DNA of 64,000 bases, from the NCBI GenBank assembly GCA_023079485.1, contig CM041115.1, positions 41,798,305 through 41,862,304 on the forward strand, written 5' to 3'. Below, piece after piece: positions 47,381-59,968 of this stretch. A model generated the notes under the pieces. It ran no database searches and was not told where the DNA came from. It saw only the letters and a program-made list of their open reading frames with translations. The stretch's first letter is position 1, and each line of letters begins with the position of its first letter. This DNA comes from Archilochus colubris (Eukaryota; Chordata; Aves; Apodiformes; Trochilidae). The position numbers were made by a program, and so were the translations under genes.

Positions 47381-50300
47381 CTATAGTTAAGAAAAAGGAA
47401 AAAAATGGTCATTTTGAATGTTTTACACTGCCAGCTGCTGGATGCCTGGCTTCACATCACTTGTTCTGTATGCAATTTATTTTGTGTGTTTTACTAATCA
47501 CTTTAAAGAAGACTTTAATCTAAGATGCTATTAATTTTATTTAGTGTGTTTTGGGTGAAGGGGAATGCTTGTGTTTGTTTTTTTATCAACTAATGTCTTT
47601 CAACTCCAGTTTGCTACAGATGGGAAATCAATTCAATAATACCTACAGTATTTTCCCTTCTGACTTACAAAAGTGCCCTTATTAATCTAACTTGAACATC
47701 TATACAGTCAAAAATCTTAAATATTTGCTAGTTGCTTATTATGAGCGTCCTGTTCTCTGAACCTCTTACTTTACCACATAAGAAACTTCCCTGGATTATT
47801 TTGTTAAGGAAGGATATCACCTATGTCGATAGCATCTCTCAGTTGGCTTCTGGAGTCGCATATTAGCAGTTAAAAGACAAAGAATAAATTTTATAAAACT
47901 TTTTATCTGGTTTTGAGTATTTGACAGTTACAGATTTAGGTTTGGTTTCGTTTCTACTATGCCAATAAGAAATTACAATTATCTCCACATAGTTATTTTT
48001 TTTAATTTCTTGATTTATCTGTTTCTCTGTTTATGTAAGTAATTGTATCAAACACTAAGCTATGTTGGGATGAAATAACTAACAAAATAAATCGTTTGTA
48101 TCATATAATACTGTGATGAAATGAATGCCATAGAAAAGTTGTCTAAGAATGACTAAAGTTATCTTACAGTTTATATATCCATATATACAATATTATCTAT
48201 ATATTTCTGGAACTTTTTTTTCAAGTATTGACTTCATGACTAACAAAATATATTTCAAAATACCTCAGAAGCTACAAAGCTACAGATTATCTTAGGCTGG
48301 CCTGGGTATAGAAAGCTATGTAGGTGGTTCAAGACAGGTTACACTACTGCACTTCTAAAATTACATTGCAAGACAAAATTAGGAAGGACACAAAAGAAAA
48401 AGAGAAGACGAAGAAACAAAAAATACATAAAGAACTCTTTCTTCCTGCCAGAGAACAAAGAAGGCCTTATAAATTTTGTCAGATGGTGGGGCTTTTTGTT
48501 GATTTTTATTGTCTGAAGCAAAATAGAATTCAGTCAAAACAGAACAGGAAATTAATATAATGATAAAGAACAGGAGAAAAAGGGGAAAAATACTTTCTGA
48601 TAATATTGAAGATGAAGTTGGTTTACCTGAAAAACTTCTGAATAAAAGGTGATGTCTTTTATAAACCATTTCAAGGCATTGTGATTGAAGAGTGAGGAGA
48701 GTAGAAAAAGAGAGTAGGAGGGAAGTTTGACAATTACTTTAATTTTAATTACCAGTAACAAAATTCAACAGTGCAAATGAAAAATTTAAACTCAATATCT
48801 GCAATACTTATCTATCTCTTAGAAGTAGGAAAATCTCTTCACTGAAGATGTGAGAATGTCTTAACCTGATTAATTTGGTTCAACACATGATAAAATGTTT
48901 GAGAATAAAGTGTAGGGAATAAATCTGTGTTAAGAAGATAACACAAGTGTCTAAGAAGTCTCCTATTTCTGTTCTGACTACAGAATAAAATGGCCACCTT
49001 ATGAAAATACAGGCCATGGCATTCAGGCATGATTTTTCTTCATCAAAAGATTTAGTTCATAAATCATGTTAAAAGAAAAAAAACTTCATATTTTTCTATC
49101 TGAATTTTCCTGAAATTGTCGTTATTGTTTTTCATCTACAGCTGAACAAGTTTTTTTAAGACTTAAAGGAGTCTGCAGTGACAGCTGCAGTCATTTTAAT
49201 GTACAATGTCCTGAAAGGACAGCACAATGAAAATATAAAAAGCCAAGCTTGTTGCATATGTATGGCTTGTGAGTATCTGAAACTAAATTTCATTGATTTT
49301 TTCAGTCTAAAATGCAGTTTGGATTACATCAGATTTACCTTTCAACAATTGTAAGCAAAGTGAAATACATGTTAAATGAAAATTCTTTAAGAAGCTTCAT
49401 CTCTCTTCTCCCACTTTAAAGTTATTTTTTTCACCGTGTCACAGTGTCCTAGATTTAGCTGCAGCTTACAGTAAATGAACATATATAAAATGTTAAAAAA
49501 TGTGTCATTCATTAACTTTAACCATGGTGCTGGCATTGATTTGAATCAATGGTCTGTGTCTATGTGACCTCAGTAGATTGAATCAGCATTGTTTTATTAG
49601 ATCCTGAAAAAAAAAATGGGTTTGAGGATTTTTTTATTTTGTGAATATTTGCTAGTTATGTTTGAGCATAAAATTTTTTTTCAGGGAAGTAAACTTCTTA
49701 TATTAGAAAATGTCATGAAATTAAAATCATTCTCTGTTACTTTTTATTTTCTGATACCTGAAAGTGGAAACAGGTAAGTTGTACAGTTTAGAATAGAATT
49801 GGATTTTTAAAGAAATTTATTTAAATGCCATTCTTACAGCATACATAAAATTATTCTATGTGCTTTATGTTAAATTAATTGCATTAGCCTTAAATTTAAA
49901 AAATGTTACAAATTATTTTATTGCTGTTTTTTTTAATGCACAAATACCAAACAAAAGAGAACCTTGTATTTCCTGGTTGTCTGAATTCAGTTAGAAGCAA
50001 AGGAGAAAAAAAAGAAGGAAGGTCAGCAGACAAAAATAGCATATGGAAATGATCTGCAACACGGAGAATACTGTTCTGTTAAATAGCAGTGCCTAGAGCT
50101 CACACCCCATAGTAAGATCTGGATATGTGTGTGGTTTTTATATATGTTGATATCTAGTCCAAAGTCAGTTTTCAAAAGGAGGCATCATTTTCACTGATGG
50201 AGATTCTAAAGAGCATCAGCATTAATTTACAATAGACTTTTGTACTTGCTCCAGTGTAAGTTACAAAGACTTGTATTTTACCGCTGAAGTTATTGACTTA

Positions 50301-53300
50301 GTCCTTCATCCCTGACTACTTCTTTGAACTGGGGCAGAAAAAGGGTAAAGGAAAAAAAAAGGTTATCTTTGCAGACTTTTTACTCTCCCCTTCCACATAA
50401 GCCAATGGCTCAGAGGAGTCCCAGTCTTTCTGGGACCTGATTGTTTTGTTTTTTCATATGTTAAACAGCAACAATGTCATTTATAATCTAGTAGGACAGG
50501 GCTAAACTTCTGTGTAGGGAAATTACTTTACCAAGCTGAAACAATAAGCACAGATATCCACAGGACTCAGTCCAAACGGAAAACTTAACAATTCCTTATA
50601 CGTATCTGGTCCAGTCCATTTTGTTAACTACCTTAATTACAATAGAAGGTAAGGAGGCCTGGACAACTGAAAAGCAAAAAGACACAATCACAGACATATT
50701 TAAGGTGGCAATATTGGTTGAGAGATCTGATCAGCTGAATCAAATAGAACCAGCTCAAAATAGAAGAGAAATGGATATTTTTCTGCTTTTGCAAGTGCTT
50801 TTTTTACATATTCTTCCTCTCTCAGTCCTCCCTCCCATATTAGTTCTTACCTTGTACAAAAATAAACTCTAATATTGCTTGCCATTAGCTCTGAGTAATT
50901 TAGTAGTGGAATAGGTATGATCACAATAAAATATTTAGTTTGACATTTTGGGACAGATTTTTGTTTATGATATAAATGTTTATCAGAGATCTGCACTCCA
51001 TACACCTTGTACTTCCAAAAAGAGCCACAGGATTTCATTCTATTTGTCAGAGGATATCTCTGCCTATTCTATTTATCATCTATTTACAGACACCTTGTCC
51101 ATGAATTTTGTATTTTTCTAAACCTGCAGATACAATCTGTGTAAACAACTTCTTATGGCAACAGATTATAGAAGTTCAGTGCCTTCAGTGGCAGGTCTGT
51201 AGGGAAAAAAGAATCAGCAGTGAATAGTTTAGCCATTGATATTCCAGGTGAATCAAAATAGAGAAAACCTGAAGAAGAAATGTTTTCTGATGTTATAGTT
51301 ATGTTGCATTTTGCATGAATAGAGCTTGGTAGCTGTAGCACTGTGCATTTTTAAAATTTGAAATTACTCTGCCTCTGTCAGGATTTCCTGAACAACTGTT
51401 TGGAATGAAATGTTCCATCCATCTATGCTATATGGCAGCATCTGATCCTTTAAAAGCTCTAAACTGGTCTGCAGCAGTAAACTCAATATGCCAGTGCAAA
51501 TATTGGCGTATCTGACTAGATATGGGAGAATCCATCAAGCTTGTCCAGAGAAACCAAAATAGAATCTGAGGGCTTTTTCCAAGGCATCTGCAAAATATTT
51601 TTCTTATCCCTTTTTTTTGACACATCTTGACTATACAGGCACAAACTTTAATTACTAAAGTTTTCCAAAAGTTAGAATTTTTAAAGAAATTGATGTTTTG
51701 CTTTCTAGAAGAATGGGGAGAGTACACTCAAAACATAACTGAAGACTTACAAACTTTGCTGTAGAATGTTTTCCAAGAATGTATGAGTTTCATATTAGGT
51801 ACTATAATTCCATACATCAGCATGCAATCGTTAATCAAGAGTGCCAATAAACTATTGGAACTGGAAGCTTACTTTGCCTGATCTTCCAGTGTTCTCTCTT
51901 CACTCAATTAATTTCCCTTTTCTTTTTTGTCTTTTTTTAATTTGAGAATGGTAAAATTAACCATAATTTCCAACAGTTGCAATGTTTACTCTTGAGAAAA
52001 TTTGCTTTCTCTTTTTTATCTTTTTACATTTCAGATAAATGTTTTTCTTACCTTAGAGTCTAAAGCCCTGTAGCAGCCAAAGCAGTAAAAATTACAACAA
52101 AAGATTTCTGTTGGAGAGTTAGTATAAAGCAGTTCTAGTATTTCACTTTTTAAATTTACATAAATAGCTTGACTTTGACCTTTAAGAAAACATCTCAAAT
52201 ACACACATAGTGTTCATGTTAATGCTGTCCTGATTGACTGTGGTCATTTTGTTTTGCATGTTTTAGTTCTGTTTATATGTAAAATTTATTGTTTTGTCCT
52301 ATCTGTCAAACCAGTGAGTCTGTGCTGGCAGATCACGGGCCCATGAAGGACAGGAGTATTTTATCTAATTTGTTTTACCGATAAACTATAGAACTTTATC
52401 TTTGAGAATGAACAATTTGATGAGAAAGCTTTGGAATAAGGTATCATGTTTCCTTTGAGAAGTCTGTGTTTAGAACTCCTTTATAGGACTCTCATTAAAA
52501 TTTGCAAGCTGCATGCTGCAACAGTAGTTCTGGGAAGATCATTTGTGGTTGAAATTCATTCTAAAAAGATGTAAATTCTAGAGAAAACTTTCTGCCTAAC
52601 AACAAGCTTTTTTGTTTATTCTTTTTTTTTTTCCTTTTCTTTATTTGTTTTTTACCAAGACAGTGAAATATAACAATATTTATCTCCATAGAACAGCAAT
52701 ATAAGTCTGATTTGTGAATATCTTTACAAAATGTAATCTGTTGTTTAGCCAGCATAACAAAGGTAAATTTTACATATATTAGTATGCAGGTTAGGAGAAT
52801 TCATATTTGGAATGTAATTGTTAGCCTCTATTGCTATCCAGCTGTCAAAGGAAAAACTACTTTCTGTTTTCTTAAAATAGAGCCATAGACAAAAGTACAT
52901 TTCAGTACCTACTGATGAGAAAAAGTCTGCTTTCTCCTACTATTGCTAAAATTATAGTCCCTATAGGTTGAAACATTCTTTCTCAAGAGCTTTATTATGC
53001 CAAGAGATGAGAAAGCTGTCATCAGTAATTAATTCTTGCAAATGTCACAAGAATAAAATATATAAACTTGAAGAAAAAAAATCACAGATTTTTAGCTGTT
53101 TGTCTGAAATTGGAATGGTGTGAAGGAGATGCTGAAAGGTTAAAAAGCAGATTCCCAAAGAAAGATGCCTATAAATAGAGGTTGGCCTAATTCTTACTTT
53201 TTCTGTAGCTGTTTTTTACTGCTTCATAAAATCACCGCAGAAAATCAGTTCCTGTATTATCCATAAGTGTAATTAAGATTTTTCTGCTAAAAACTAGGGG

Positions 53301-54191
53301 GGGGTAGAGGGGAGGCCTGATACTGTCTAAATGCACAGAACCATTTGCTTCCACTGGACTTAATTATTCGGAAAACAATTTTTAGTCACCCTCCTCCCTT
53401 TTTTTTCTGCTATAAAGTGAAGCATTTTATTATTATGGATATAAGAAAAAAGCAGGTTATTTTATCTTTATGTGAAAATATACAAACAGTATATAGTAAA
53501 TTGAAAGTATATGATAGCTGTTTCTGAATGATTTTAAGATAAAACAGTAGAGTCTCATGTAAGTGAATTTCCATATTCAGTTTTCATATATTGCATTAGA
53601 AGGAAAGAAGTTTCCCCAGCTGTGTTGCACTCAATACTGAATATACTGGAAAAATAACTACATGCGAAATTTTTGTGGTTAGACTCATTATCCTTGAAGT
53701 TCTATTTTGTAATACAACCTCAGTAATTTTATTTGCCTCAATTGCAACTCACAGCTTTAACTCAGCTATAGAAGTTCAGAACTTAAAATACATCACATCG
53801 TTCTCATTCTGTCTTTAATGGAAGTGTAATGCACCAGAACCTATTTCTCTCTTTGAAAGATATCTCAATTATCTTTTTTTATATGAATATGTTTGTCTTT
53901 CTATGGCCAGTACCATAAAAAAATAAAAATAAAAAATTTCAAATTTTTACAAGCAATTAAAGTAATTAAAGGCAAACCCTTTTATGAAAGGAATCTATAT
54001 ATTCACTCTGTTCTCCCTGTGCCTCAAGTAACTTTAAGCTATGCAAAGTTCAACCAAATACATCTGAAAGTTAGTTTCCTTCAGTAATAATTTACTACAG
54101 GTTCCTTAACTGTGGTCAGATGAGCAGAGGAGAAACTTTTAATGCTAGGTCCTCCACAAATTTCTGGAGAGGTACATCTGGAGAGTAAGGG

Positions 54192-54605
54192 CTGAATGTA
54201 TCAAGTCTCAAGAAGGTATCTGAAAAGGGCCTAAAGAACACTTCTTTTGAGGATGGGCTGAGGGAACTTAGGTTTCTTAGTCTGAAGAAAAGGAGGATGA
54301 AGACCTTTTTGCTCTCTGCAACTACCTGCCAGTTGTGAGGTGGGTGTTGGTCTCTCTGCCCATGTTAGAAGCAATAGAACAAGAGGAAATTATCTCAGAT
54401 TGTGCCAGGAGTTTCTGTGTGTGTGTGTGCATGTTTGTGTGGTGGGGTGTGTGTGTTATATTAGAAAAAGTTTTTCACTGAAAGGGTTGTCAGACACTGG
54501 AACAGGCTGCCAGGGAAGCGGTTTAGTGGTGGACTTGGCAGTGCTAGGTTAATGACTGGGCTTGATCCCAAAGGCCTTTTCAAACCACTGCTATGATTCG
54601 ATAAT
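54192..54605 (+). mobile_element. CR1 LINE 3' fragment interrupted by a TG microsatellite
   Basis: Sense CR1 3' end: 'gatgggctgagggaactta' (about 54253), 'gtctgaagaaaaggaggatga' (about 54280), 'ctgcaactacctgcc' (about 54318), 'gaggtgggtgttggtctct' (about 54338), 'aaagggttgtcagacactggaacaggctgcc' (about 54481) and 'tagtggtggacttggcagtgctaggttaatg' (about 54524), ending 'ctatgattcgataat'. At 54415-54456 the expected GGTTTAGATTGGAT segment is replaced by a TG-rich repeat. Confidence 0.93.
54415..54456 (+). repeat. (TG)n microsatellite inside a CR1
   Basis: (TG)6-7, then an interrupted TG/GG stretch, then (GT)5. Located exactly where CR1 has a T/G-rich consensus segment. Confidence 0.9.
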
Positions 54606-56695
54606 TTGACCAAGAGAACAATGCAGCACAGTCCTGGATGCTTCCTATCCAGTCTCTCCAGAGCCTCCTACTTCCCACCTCCCTCCTTGGATGATCTCAG
54701 AAGTGTCATGGGAAACTACAGTTAATGATAAATGTTGTAAGACTGGATACCAGAAAATATTACAGCATGGTTTGGACATGGAAGTAATAACACATGCATG
54801 TGCGTTGGGAAATCAACAGACACAAGATCAGTTTTCATTAAATCGTTTAGATAAATAGTGCAAGGCTGGTCACTGGTGATCATTGTTTTCTTTTGGGTAT
54901 TTTCTAAAAACTCAGAAAATATATGATCTTTATTTATTGCTCTGCATCCAAACAGAATGTTCAAAATTTAATAGTGAATAATAAGGACCCAAAGTTATCT
55001 AATGAATGGGGATACCGTGAGCAGTAAGCCAAGGACTGTGTCTGTTACAATCAGGCATTCTCATGACTTGAATAACAGCATGAAAAAGGTATTTGAGATT
55101 AAAGCCCTCACTTCCTTCTTACAGACAGGGCTTCTTTGCTAAATCATAATGTCCAGTTTGGAACTTTGACAAAAAATGTTTGTCCTTTTGCAGATAAATT
55201 TGAGATATTAAATAAAATATGTACGATAAAATAGCCAGCTTACTAAATATGTTGTTATTAACAATAAATACTGGCTTATTTATCTTGAGAAGTGTCAAGA
55301 TGTTGTGTCTGAAACAAAGGAAATAATCTGTCATTGTTTCACCTTTCAAAATAACTGGTTTAGGTTTTACCTGGTACCTTCTCTGAACATATTTTAATGC
55401 TGAGTCTCTTTTTTTATTGATGCTGAGATCTTGCACAGGCATGAAAAGGATATATTGTGTCTCTTTGTAATATTTCCGACAGTTTAAACTGTCCCCTACA
55501 TTACCTGTTGTATTTCAGTCACGACTTCATAAAATAGCCCTTGGATATGTTTATTTCTTTTAAAAAAGACAAAAAACAGGAATTTAGCTCACAAGCATAG
55601 GCTTTTACAACCTGATATATGCATATATTAGTAAGCACTAGAATTTTCTCCAGTCCTTCCCAAAGAGAAATCTGTGAGCAATTACGTTGACTTTATTTTC
55701 AGCACTTGCAGAAAATGTTCCTGGGCTAGTGTATGTGTGTAAATTTGAACAGTAAGCCCTTGTTCAGACAAATATTAATACACTGAGAAATGTTCTGTTG
55801 TGAATGTCCATACTTTGGGCAAAATACTGGCAAAAGAAGTTGTTCTGATAGCTCATTTGGGACTGAAAAATCTCCTCAACACTTTTGTGACACAAATTAA
55901 CACATCTGAAACCTTGACATCTGGTAGCACTACAGCCAAGTGAGAACTAGCACAACTGAGCTAATTCATTTGTATAACAGTGCATATTTTTGCTCCTGAA
56001 AATGACGCTTAACAGCCCAGTTTTAAAAGGACCCACATAAAGGTTAGGTCACTAAACCCTATTCAGAGCTCTGAGTTTCCTTCTCTATTATTCTGCTGGA
56101 GAAAGAAAGGCAGAAAAAGCCAGACACTTTACTGCAGAAGTCTTGAAATGCAGGCACATAATTGGGAGCATATAGTAAGAAAACGCTTCCGATCTTTTTT
56201 TGTTCAGGCAGGTAAGTGCATCCCTGAATTCAGCATTTGTAAAAGGGGGAATAATATTACCATGTAAGCTGTAATACAAAGAACTATGAGACTTCAGCTA
56301 TCAGAAGAGCACAAAGAAATGCTTTGCTCTACTTTATGCTGCTTTTCCTTTTGACTGATTTTGTGCCATCACAGGTGTTCCATTTAGTCTAAGAACAGGT
56401 TTTTCTGTCATCTAAAATGAAGGCATTAATTTTCTTTATCTATCCTAGACACCAAAATTTAACCAATTGTGGCTAATCAGTAGTAGAGCTGTGAGGTAGT
56501 CACACTGTGCAGTCATGAAATAATGATTGTGATGATATGTACATTATGTACCTTCATCAGATCACTTTCTTCTCAGGAGGTGAGTATATACAAAGCACTG
56601 TAAGATCTACTTAAATTCTTTCCCTCAGAGTCCATATTTACTGCTGCTAAAGTATGAGTTTTAAATGTACACACCAAGACTAAGTAAGTGCCTTG

Positions 56696-56908
56696 GTTTG
56701 TTTTTTTTCTTTTTAGAGTTTTATTTTTGTAGGGATTGTTTGTTTGTTTGCTTGCTTGCTTGTTTCTTGTTTCTTGTTTAGTTTTTTGTTTTTTGATTTT
56801 GTTTTGGTTTTTGGGGTTTGTTTTTTTTTTTGCAGCTGTTTATTTTGTTGAGGTCTTTTTTGGTTTTTCTTTTTTTGTTTGTTTTTTGAGAGAAAGAGAG
56901 TGAGAGAG
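56696..56908 (+). repeat. Long T/G-rich tract with (TTTG)n, (CTTG)n and GA end
   Basis: Over 200 bp, the largest low-complexity block in the window. T-rich with (TTTG)4 and (CTTG)3 near 56738-56766, irregular TTTTG units, T13 near 56820-56832, then an abrupt switch at about 56889 to a short GAGA-rich stretch. Confidence 0.95.
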
Positions 56909-57954
56909 AGAGGAAATGTGAAATTTAGCTGCATTAGGGTTATTTTTGCTTACTGGTCTCCAACACAATTTGGTATTTCTGAAGGAGTCAATCACAATTG
57001 AACTTCTTGTTATTTCTTTCAGCAAGAACTTAATGTGTTTGCTAAACTTAGTTCAGAATCTTTATTCTTATTCCCCAGCTTTCTGTAGAAATATTTTGAG
57101 GTATGTTTATTCCTGATGGGCTCATCTTATGAACTGCATATGTGTTAAGAGTCAGTCAGGATATTATAGATTTCATATTTCATTTGCTCATTTTCCCCAG
57201 TAGATGATGGTGTGAAAGCTTTTCTACTAAAGCTGTAGCTTGTGTAGCATGAGGGGCGCTGCTATGTTACAAAGACTATATAGTTTATTTAGGCTTAGCT
57301 TTTTTTTATTTTATTTTTTTTTTATTTAGGCTCTGCTACTGCTGCTACAAACTGGAAAAGCAAGCTATTACTTTTGCACTTAACAGATGGCTTACAAATG
57401 TCTTAACCACATAAAAAGTGATTAGCCTCCATGATGCTTTCTGTGAGAATTATTTTAAAACATTTTACCATTCTACCACCTTTTATCACTTTTCTTGAAC
57501 CAAGAGTTATATGAATAAGTTTCTCAAGACCTTTTTCTCTTATTACCATCTTCTAAAATTGCAGATATTATATAATTTATACAATTAATGACTCTCCTTT
57601 TGTTTCATGAGGGCCTCAGAAAAACTGCATAAAGAAGGAAGATACTAGAAGATAAGTAGTCTTGTTACACTTACTGCAGAAATCCTACCTTTATTTCTTT
57701 GGCTAATGATATGCTCAACATTTCAGAGGAAGGGTTCTTTTGAGACATCTTCTCTGTACATTGGGAGTTTTCTTTCATGGTGAAAATTGCATTTTTTCAC
57801 TTAATAAGTGAATTATTTTATAACTGTGATAAAGGTTATTCTTAGTTTAATTCTGTCTCATTCTCATCTTTTCTATATTTTTTGTTATTTTAATTCACTA
57901 CAGTATTTTTATTGCTGTATTCTCTTTTCCCACTTTGTTTGCTTTAATTTTTAT

Positions 57955-58018
57955 TTGGGTCTTTCTTTTTGGGGTTGGAGTTTGTTTTGGTTTGTTGGTT
58001 TGTTTGCTTTTTTTTTTT
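57955..58018 (+). repeat. T/G-rich low-complexity tract
   Basis: TTTGGG, GGTTTG and TTTG units ending in T11. Confidence 0.9.
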
Positions 58019-59588
58019 AATGAGATCAGCTTTTATCTCTCAACTTGATTTCAGGGATTCTGGCTTATACTGATAAGACTGTATGTGATACTTCCTGTTA
58101 CTTATAGCAGTGTTGAAGCTTAGTGATATTTAAACAAGCTAAACAGAGTTATCCATGTCACATGGTTGAATGTCATTTTTTTAAGTTCACAAAAAACAAA
58201 AAAAGTCAGTTATTCAACATTGTAACTTAGGGGAAAAAACATCAAGGAATGTTATTATAGTGTGCAAATACTTATTTCTGAATAAGAAGTGGCAATTCAT
58301 AATAGGAGTAAATCTAAAAATTCTTATTAGAATTTATTACTACTTGTCAACTATTTAACTATAAAACCTTATCCAGAACAGGAGTATTTCAACCTAGATA
58401 TTTATGAGCAGACAGTCATTCCTATTCTGTTGGCCCCTACCTGTTATTTATGAAGCAGAAAAAGAAACAGTGAAGGCTGAGTGTCAAGAGTGAGGAGCTG
58501 TGATTAAGGACATCTCATGTAATGCCATGTAACTGAAAACTCAAGATGTGAGTCAGGCATCTGAAGAAAACAGATAGCAAGTCTGTCTAATCAAATTATC
58601 TCAAGATCAGTAGGTGAGATATTCTAGTTTAAGAGTGAATGAAATTGTCACATTTCCTACTTCTGATTCTCTAAGTGGGTTTACAATTTTCAAATAATTT
58701 AGAACTACAGAAGAATTTTAGTGATACTGATTTTACATTTCTTCATCTTTTTCCCTTCACAAATAAAGAGATCTCTTTGCTTTGAATTATTTCTGTGATT
58801 CTTACCTTTTTAGTTTTCTTAAGGTCTCTTATTGTTCTTTGTATTTATTGACAACTGATTATTTCAGGGTTCATCTGAGTATCAAGGCTTTGTATCATTT
58901 TCACATCTCAGGGGCTTTTAATTCTGGTGCTGGATGAAAAGGGATATGATACAATTATCTAAATATTACAAAGCAATCTTTGCATATTTTGATTCTAAAT
59001 GTTTACTAAATACATAACAAAGCAACTAGAATACAATGCATAGGAGAATTGTCAGTGCTTAATACTAAATGCATTATTTTAGCCAAATAAATACTAAATT
59101 AATTAAATTTAATTTGTTTATTTCAAATGCTCAGGAAGTCAAAAAGAATCCAAAGCTGTTCATGTTTATTTGATGTTAGTTGGATGTTAGTTAGTGTGTA
59201 TACAAAAGGCAGTTTGGGGTCAGGCATATATTGCTGACATTGTCTTATTTTATGGCAAGGATCAACTGCTGTTGAATATCAGCACATGAGGTCATTGCCA
59301 CAAGCAAAACCTATACATTTCCAATTTAATTTTCTATCTACTTTTCTCCCTAAAAATATTTGTCAGCATCAGAGTTGGTGAAGACTACATGATTAAGTCC
59401 TTTGAAAAGCTGAGCTACATGCAAATGCCAACAGCTTATTATCTATAAAAAAAACAGAATTCTTGCTTGTGTGAAAAAAACAAGCCATCTCCACACCTGC
59501 ATCACCACACAGAAATTTTTTATATTCTGACCCAGTTTTACATTTGACTATCATAACTTCATGGAAAAAACAAGGAATTAGACATTTA

Positions 59589-59968
59589 TGAGGCTGAAGG
59601 AGCTGTGCTTGTTTAGCCTGAATAAGAGAAGACTCTGGGGGGACCTTATAGCTGCCTTCCGGTACCTGAAAGGAACCTACAGAAAGCTAGAGAGAAACTG
59701 TTTGTAAGAGTGTCCAGTGACTGAACAAGGGGAAATAGTTTTAGACTTGATATTAGGAAGAAATTCTTTAGCACAAGGTTGTGAGACTCTGGAACAGATT
59801 GCCCAGAGAAGCTGTGGCTGACCCTTCCCTGGAGGTGTTCAAGGCCAGGTTGGATGAGACCTTGAGGAACCTTGCCTAGATGAGAGATGTCCCTGTCCTT
59901 TGTGGGGAGGTGAAGCAGATGATCCCTAAGTTCCCTTCCAACCTAGGCCATCAAGCTATTCTATGTAT
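59589..59968 (+). mobile_element. CR1 LINE 3' fragment, different subfamily type
   Basis: Sense CR1 3' end: 'ctgtgcttgtttagcctgaataagagaag' (about 59604), 'gaccttatagctgccttccggtacctgaaagg' (about 59642), 'gatattaggaagaaattctttag' (about 59750), 'ggaacagattgcccagagaagctgtggctg' (about 59791), 'ccctggaggtgttcaaggccaggttggatgag' (about 59828) and 'agttcccttccaacctaggccat' (about 59929), ending 'attctatgtatag'. The AAGGCCAGGTTGGATGAG signature distinguishes this subfamily from the other copies here, which have AAAAGACATGTAGAT-like sequence. About 12 bases of 'gggggg/aggc' differ from the usual pattern. Probably moderately old. Confidence 0.95.

Larger units (their letters stand above)
46141..54191. 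other. AT-rich non-coding stretch, about 8 kb
   Basis: No gene or transposon recognised. Holds the AT-rich array at 46618-46755, the (CAAA)n tract at 47306-47380, a (TA)-rich patch near 48168-48205, and a G8/G4 cluster at 53297-53312. Open frames reach 99 codons (51428-51727 -) and have no motif. Confidence 0.6.
54606..59588. other. AT-rich non-coding stretch
   Basis: No gene recognised. Contains large T/G-rich tracts at 56696-56908 and 57955-58018 and a palindromic AT patch near 59096-59118. A 107-codon minus-strand frame at 55119-55442 lacks recognisable motifs and sits in AT-rich DNA, so it is not called. Confidence 0.6.

Noticed and set aside
47365..47385. CCAACCCTAAC, telomere-like
   Set aside because: Only one or two imperfect units, continuous with an A/C-rich simple repeat; not an interstitial telomere array.
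53297..53316. G8-TAGA-G4-AGG cluster as a G-quadruplex
   Set aside because: Only two well-separated G-runs of four or more; weaker than the 31528-31546 candidate.
55119..55442. 107-codon minus-strand frame with mixed composition
   Set aside because: No motif; length is not exceptional in 64 kb of AT-rich sequence searched in six frames.
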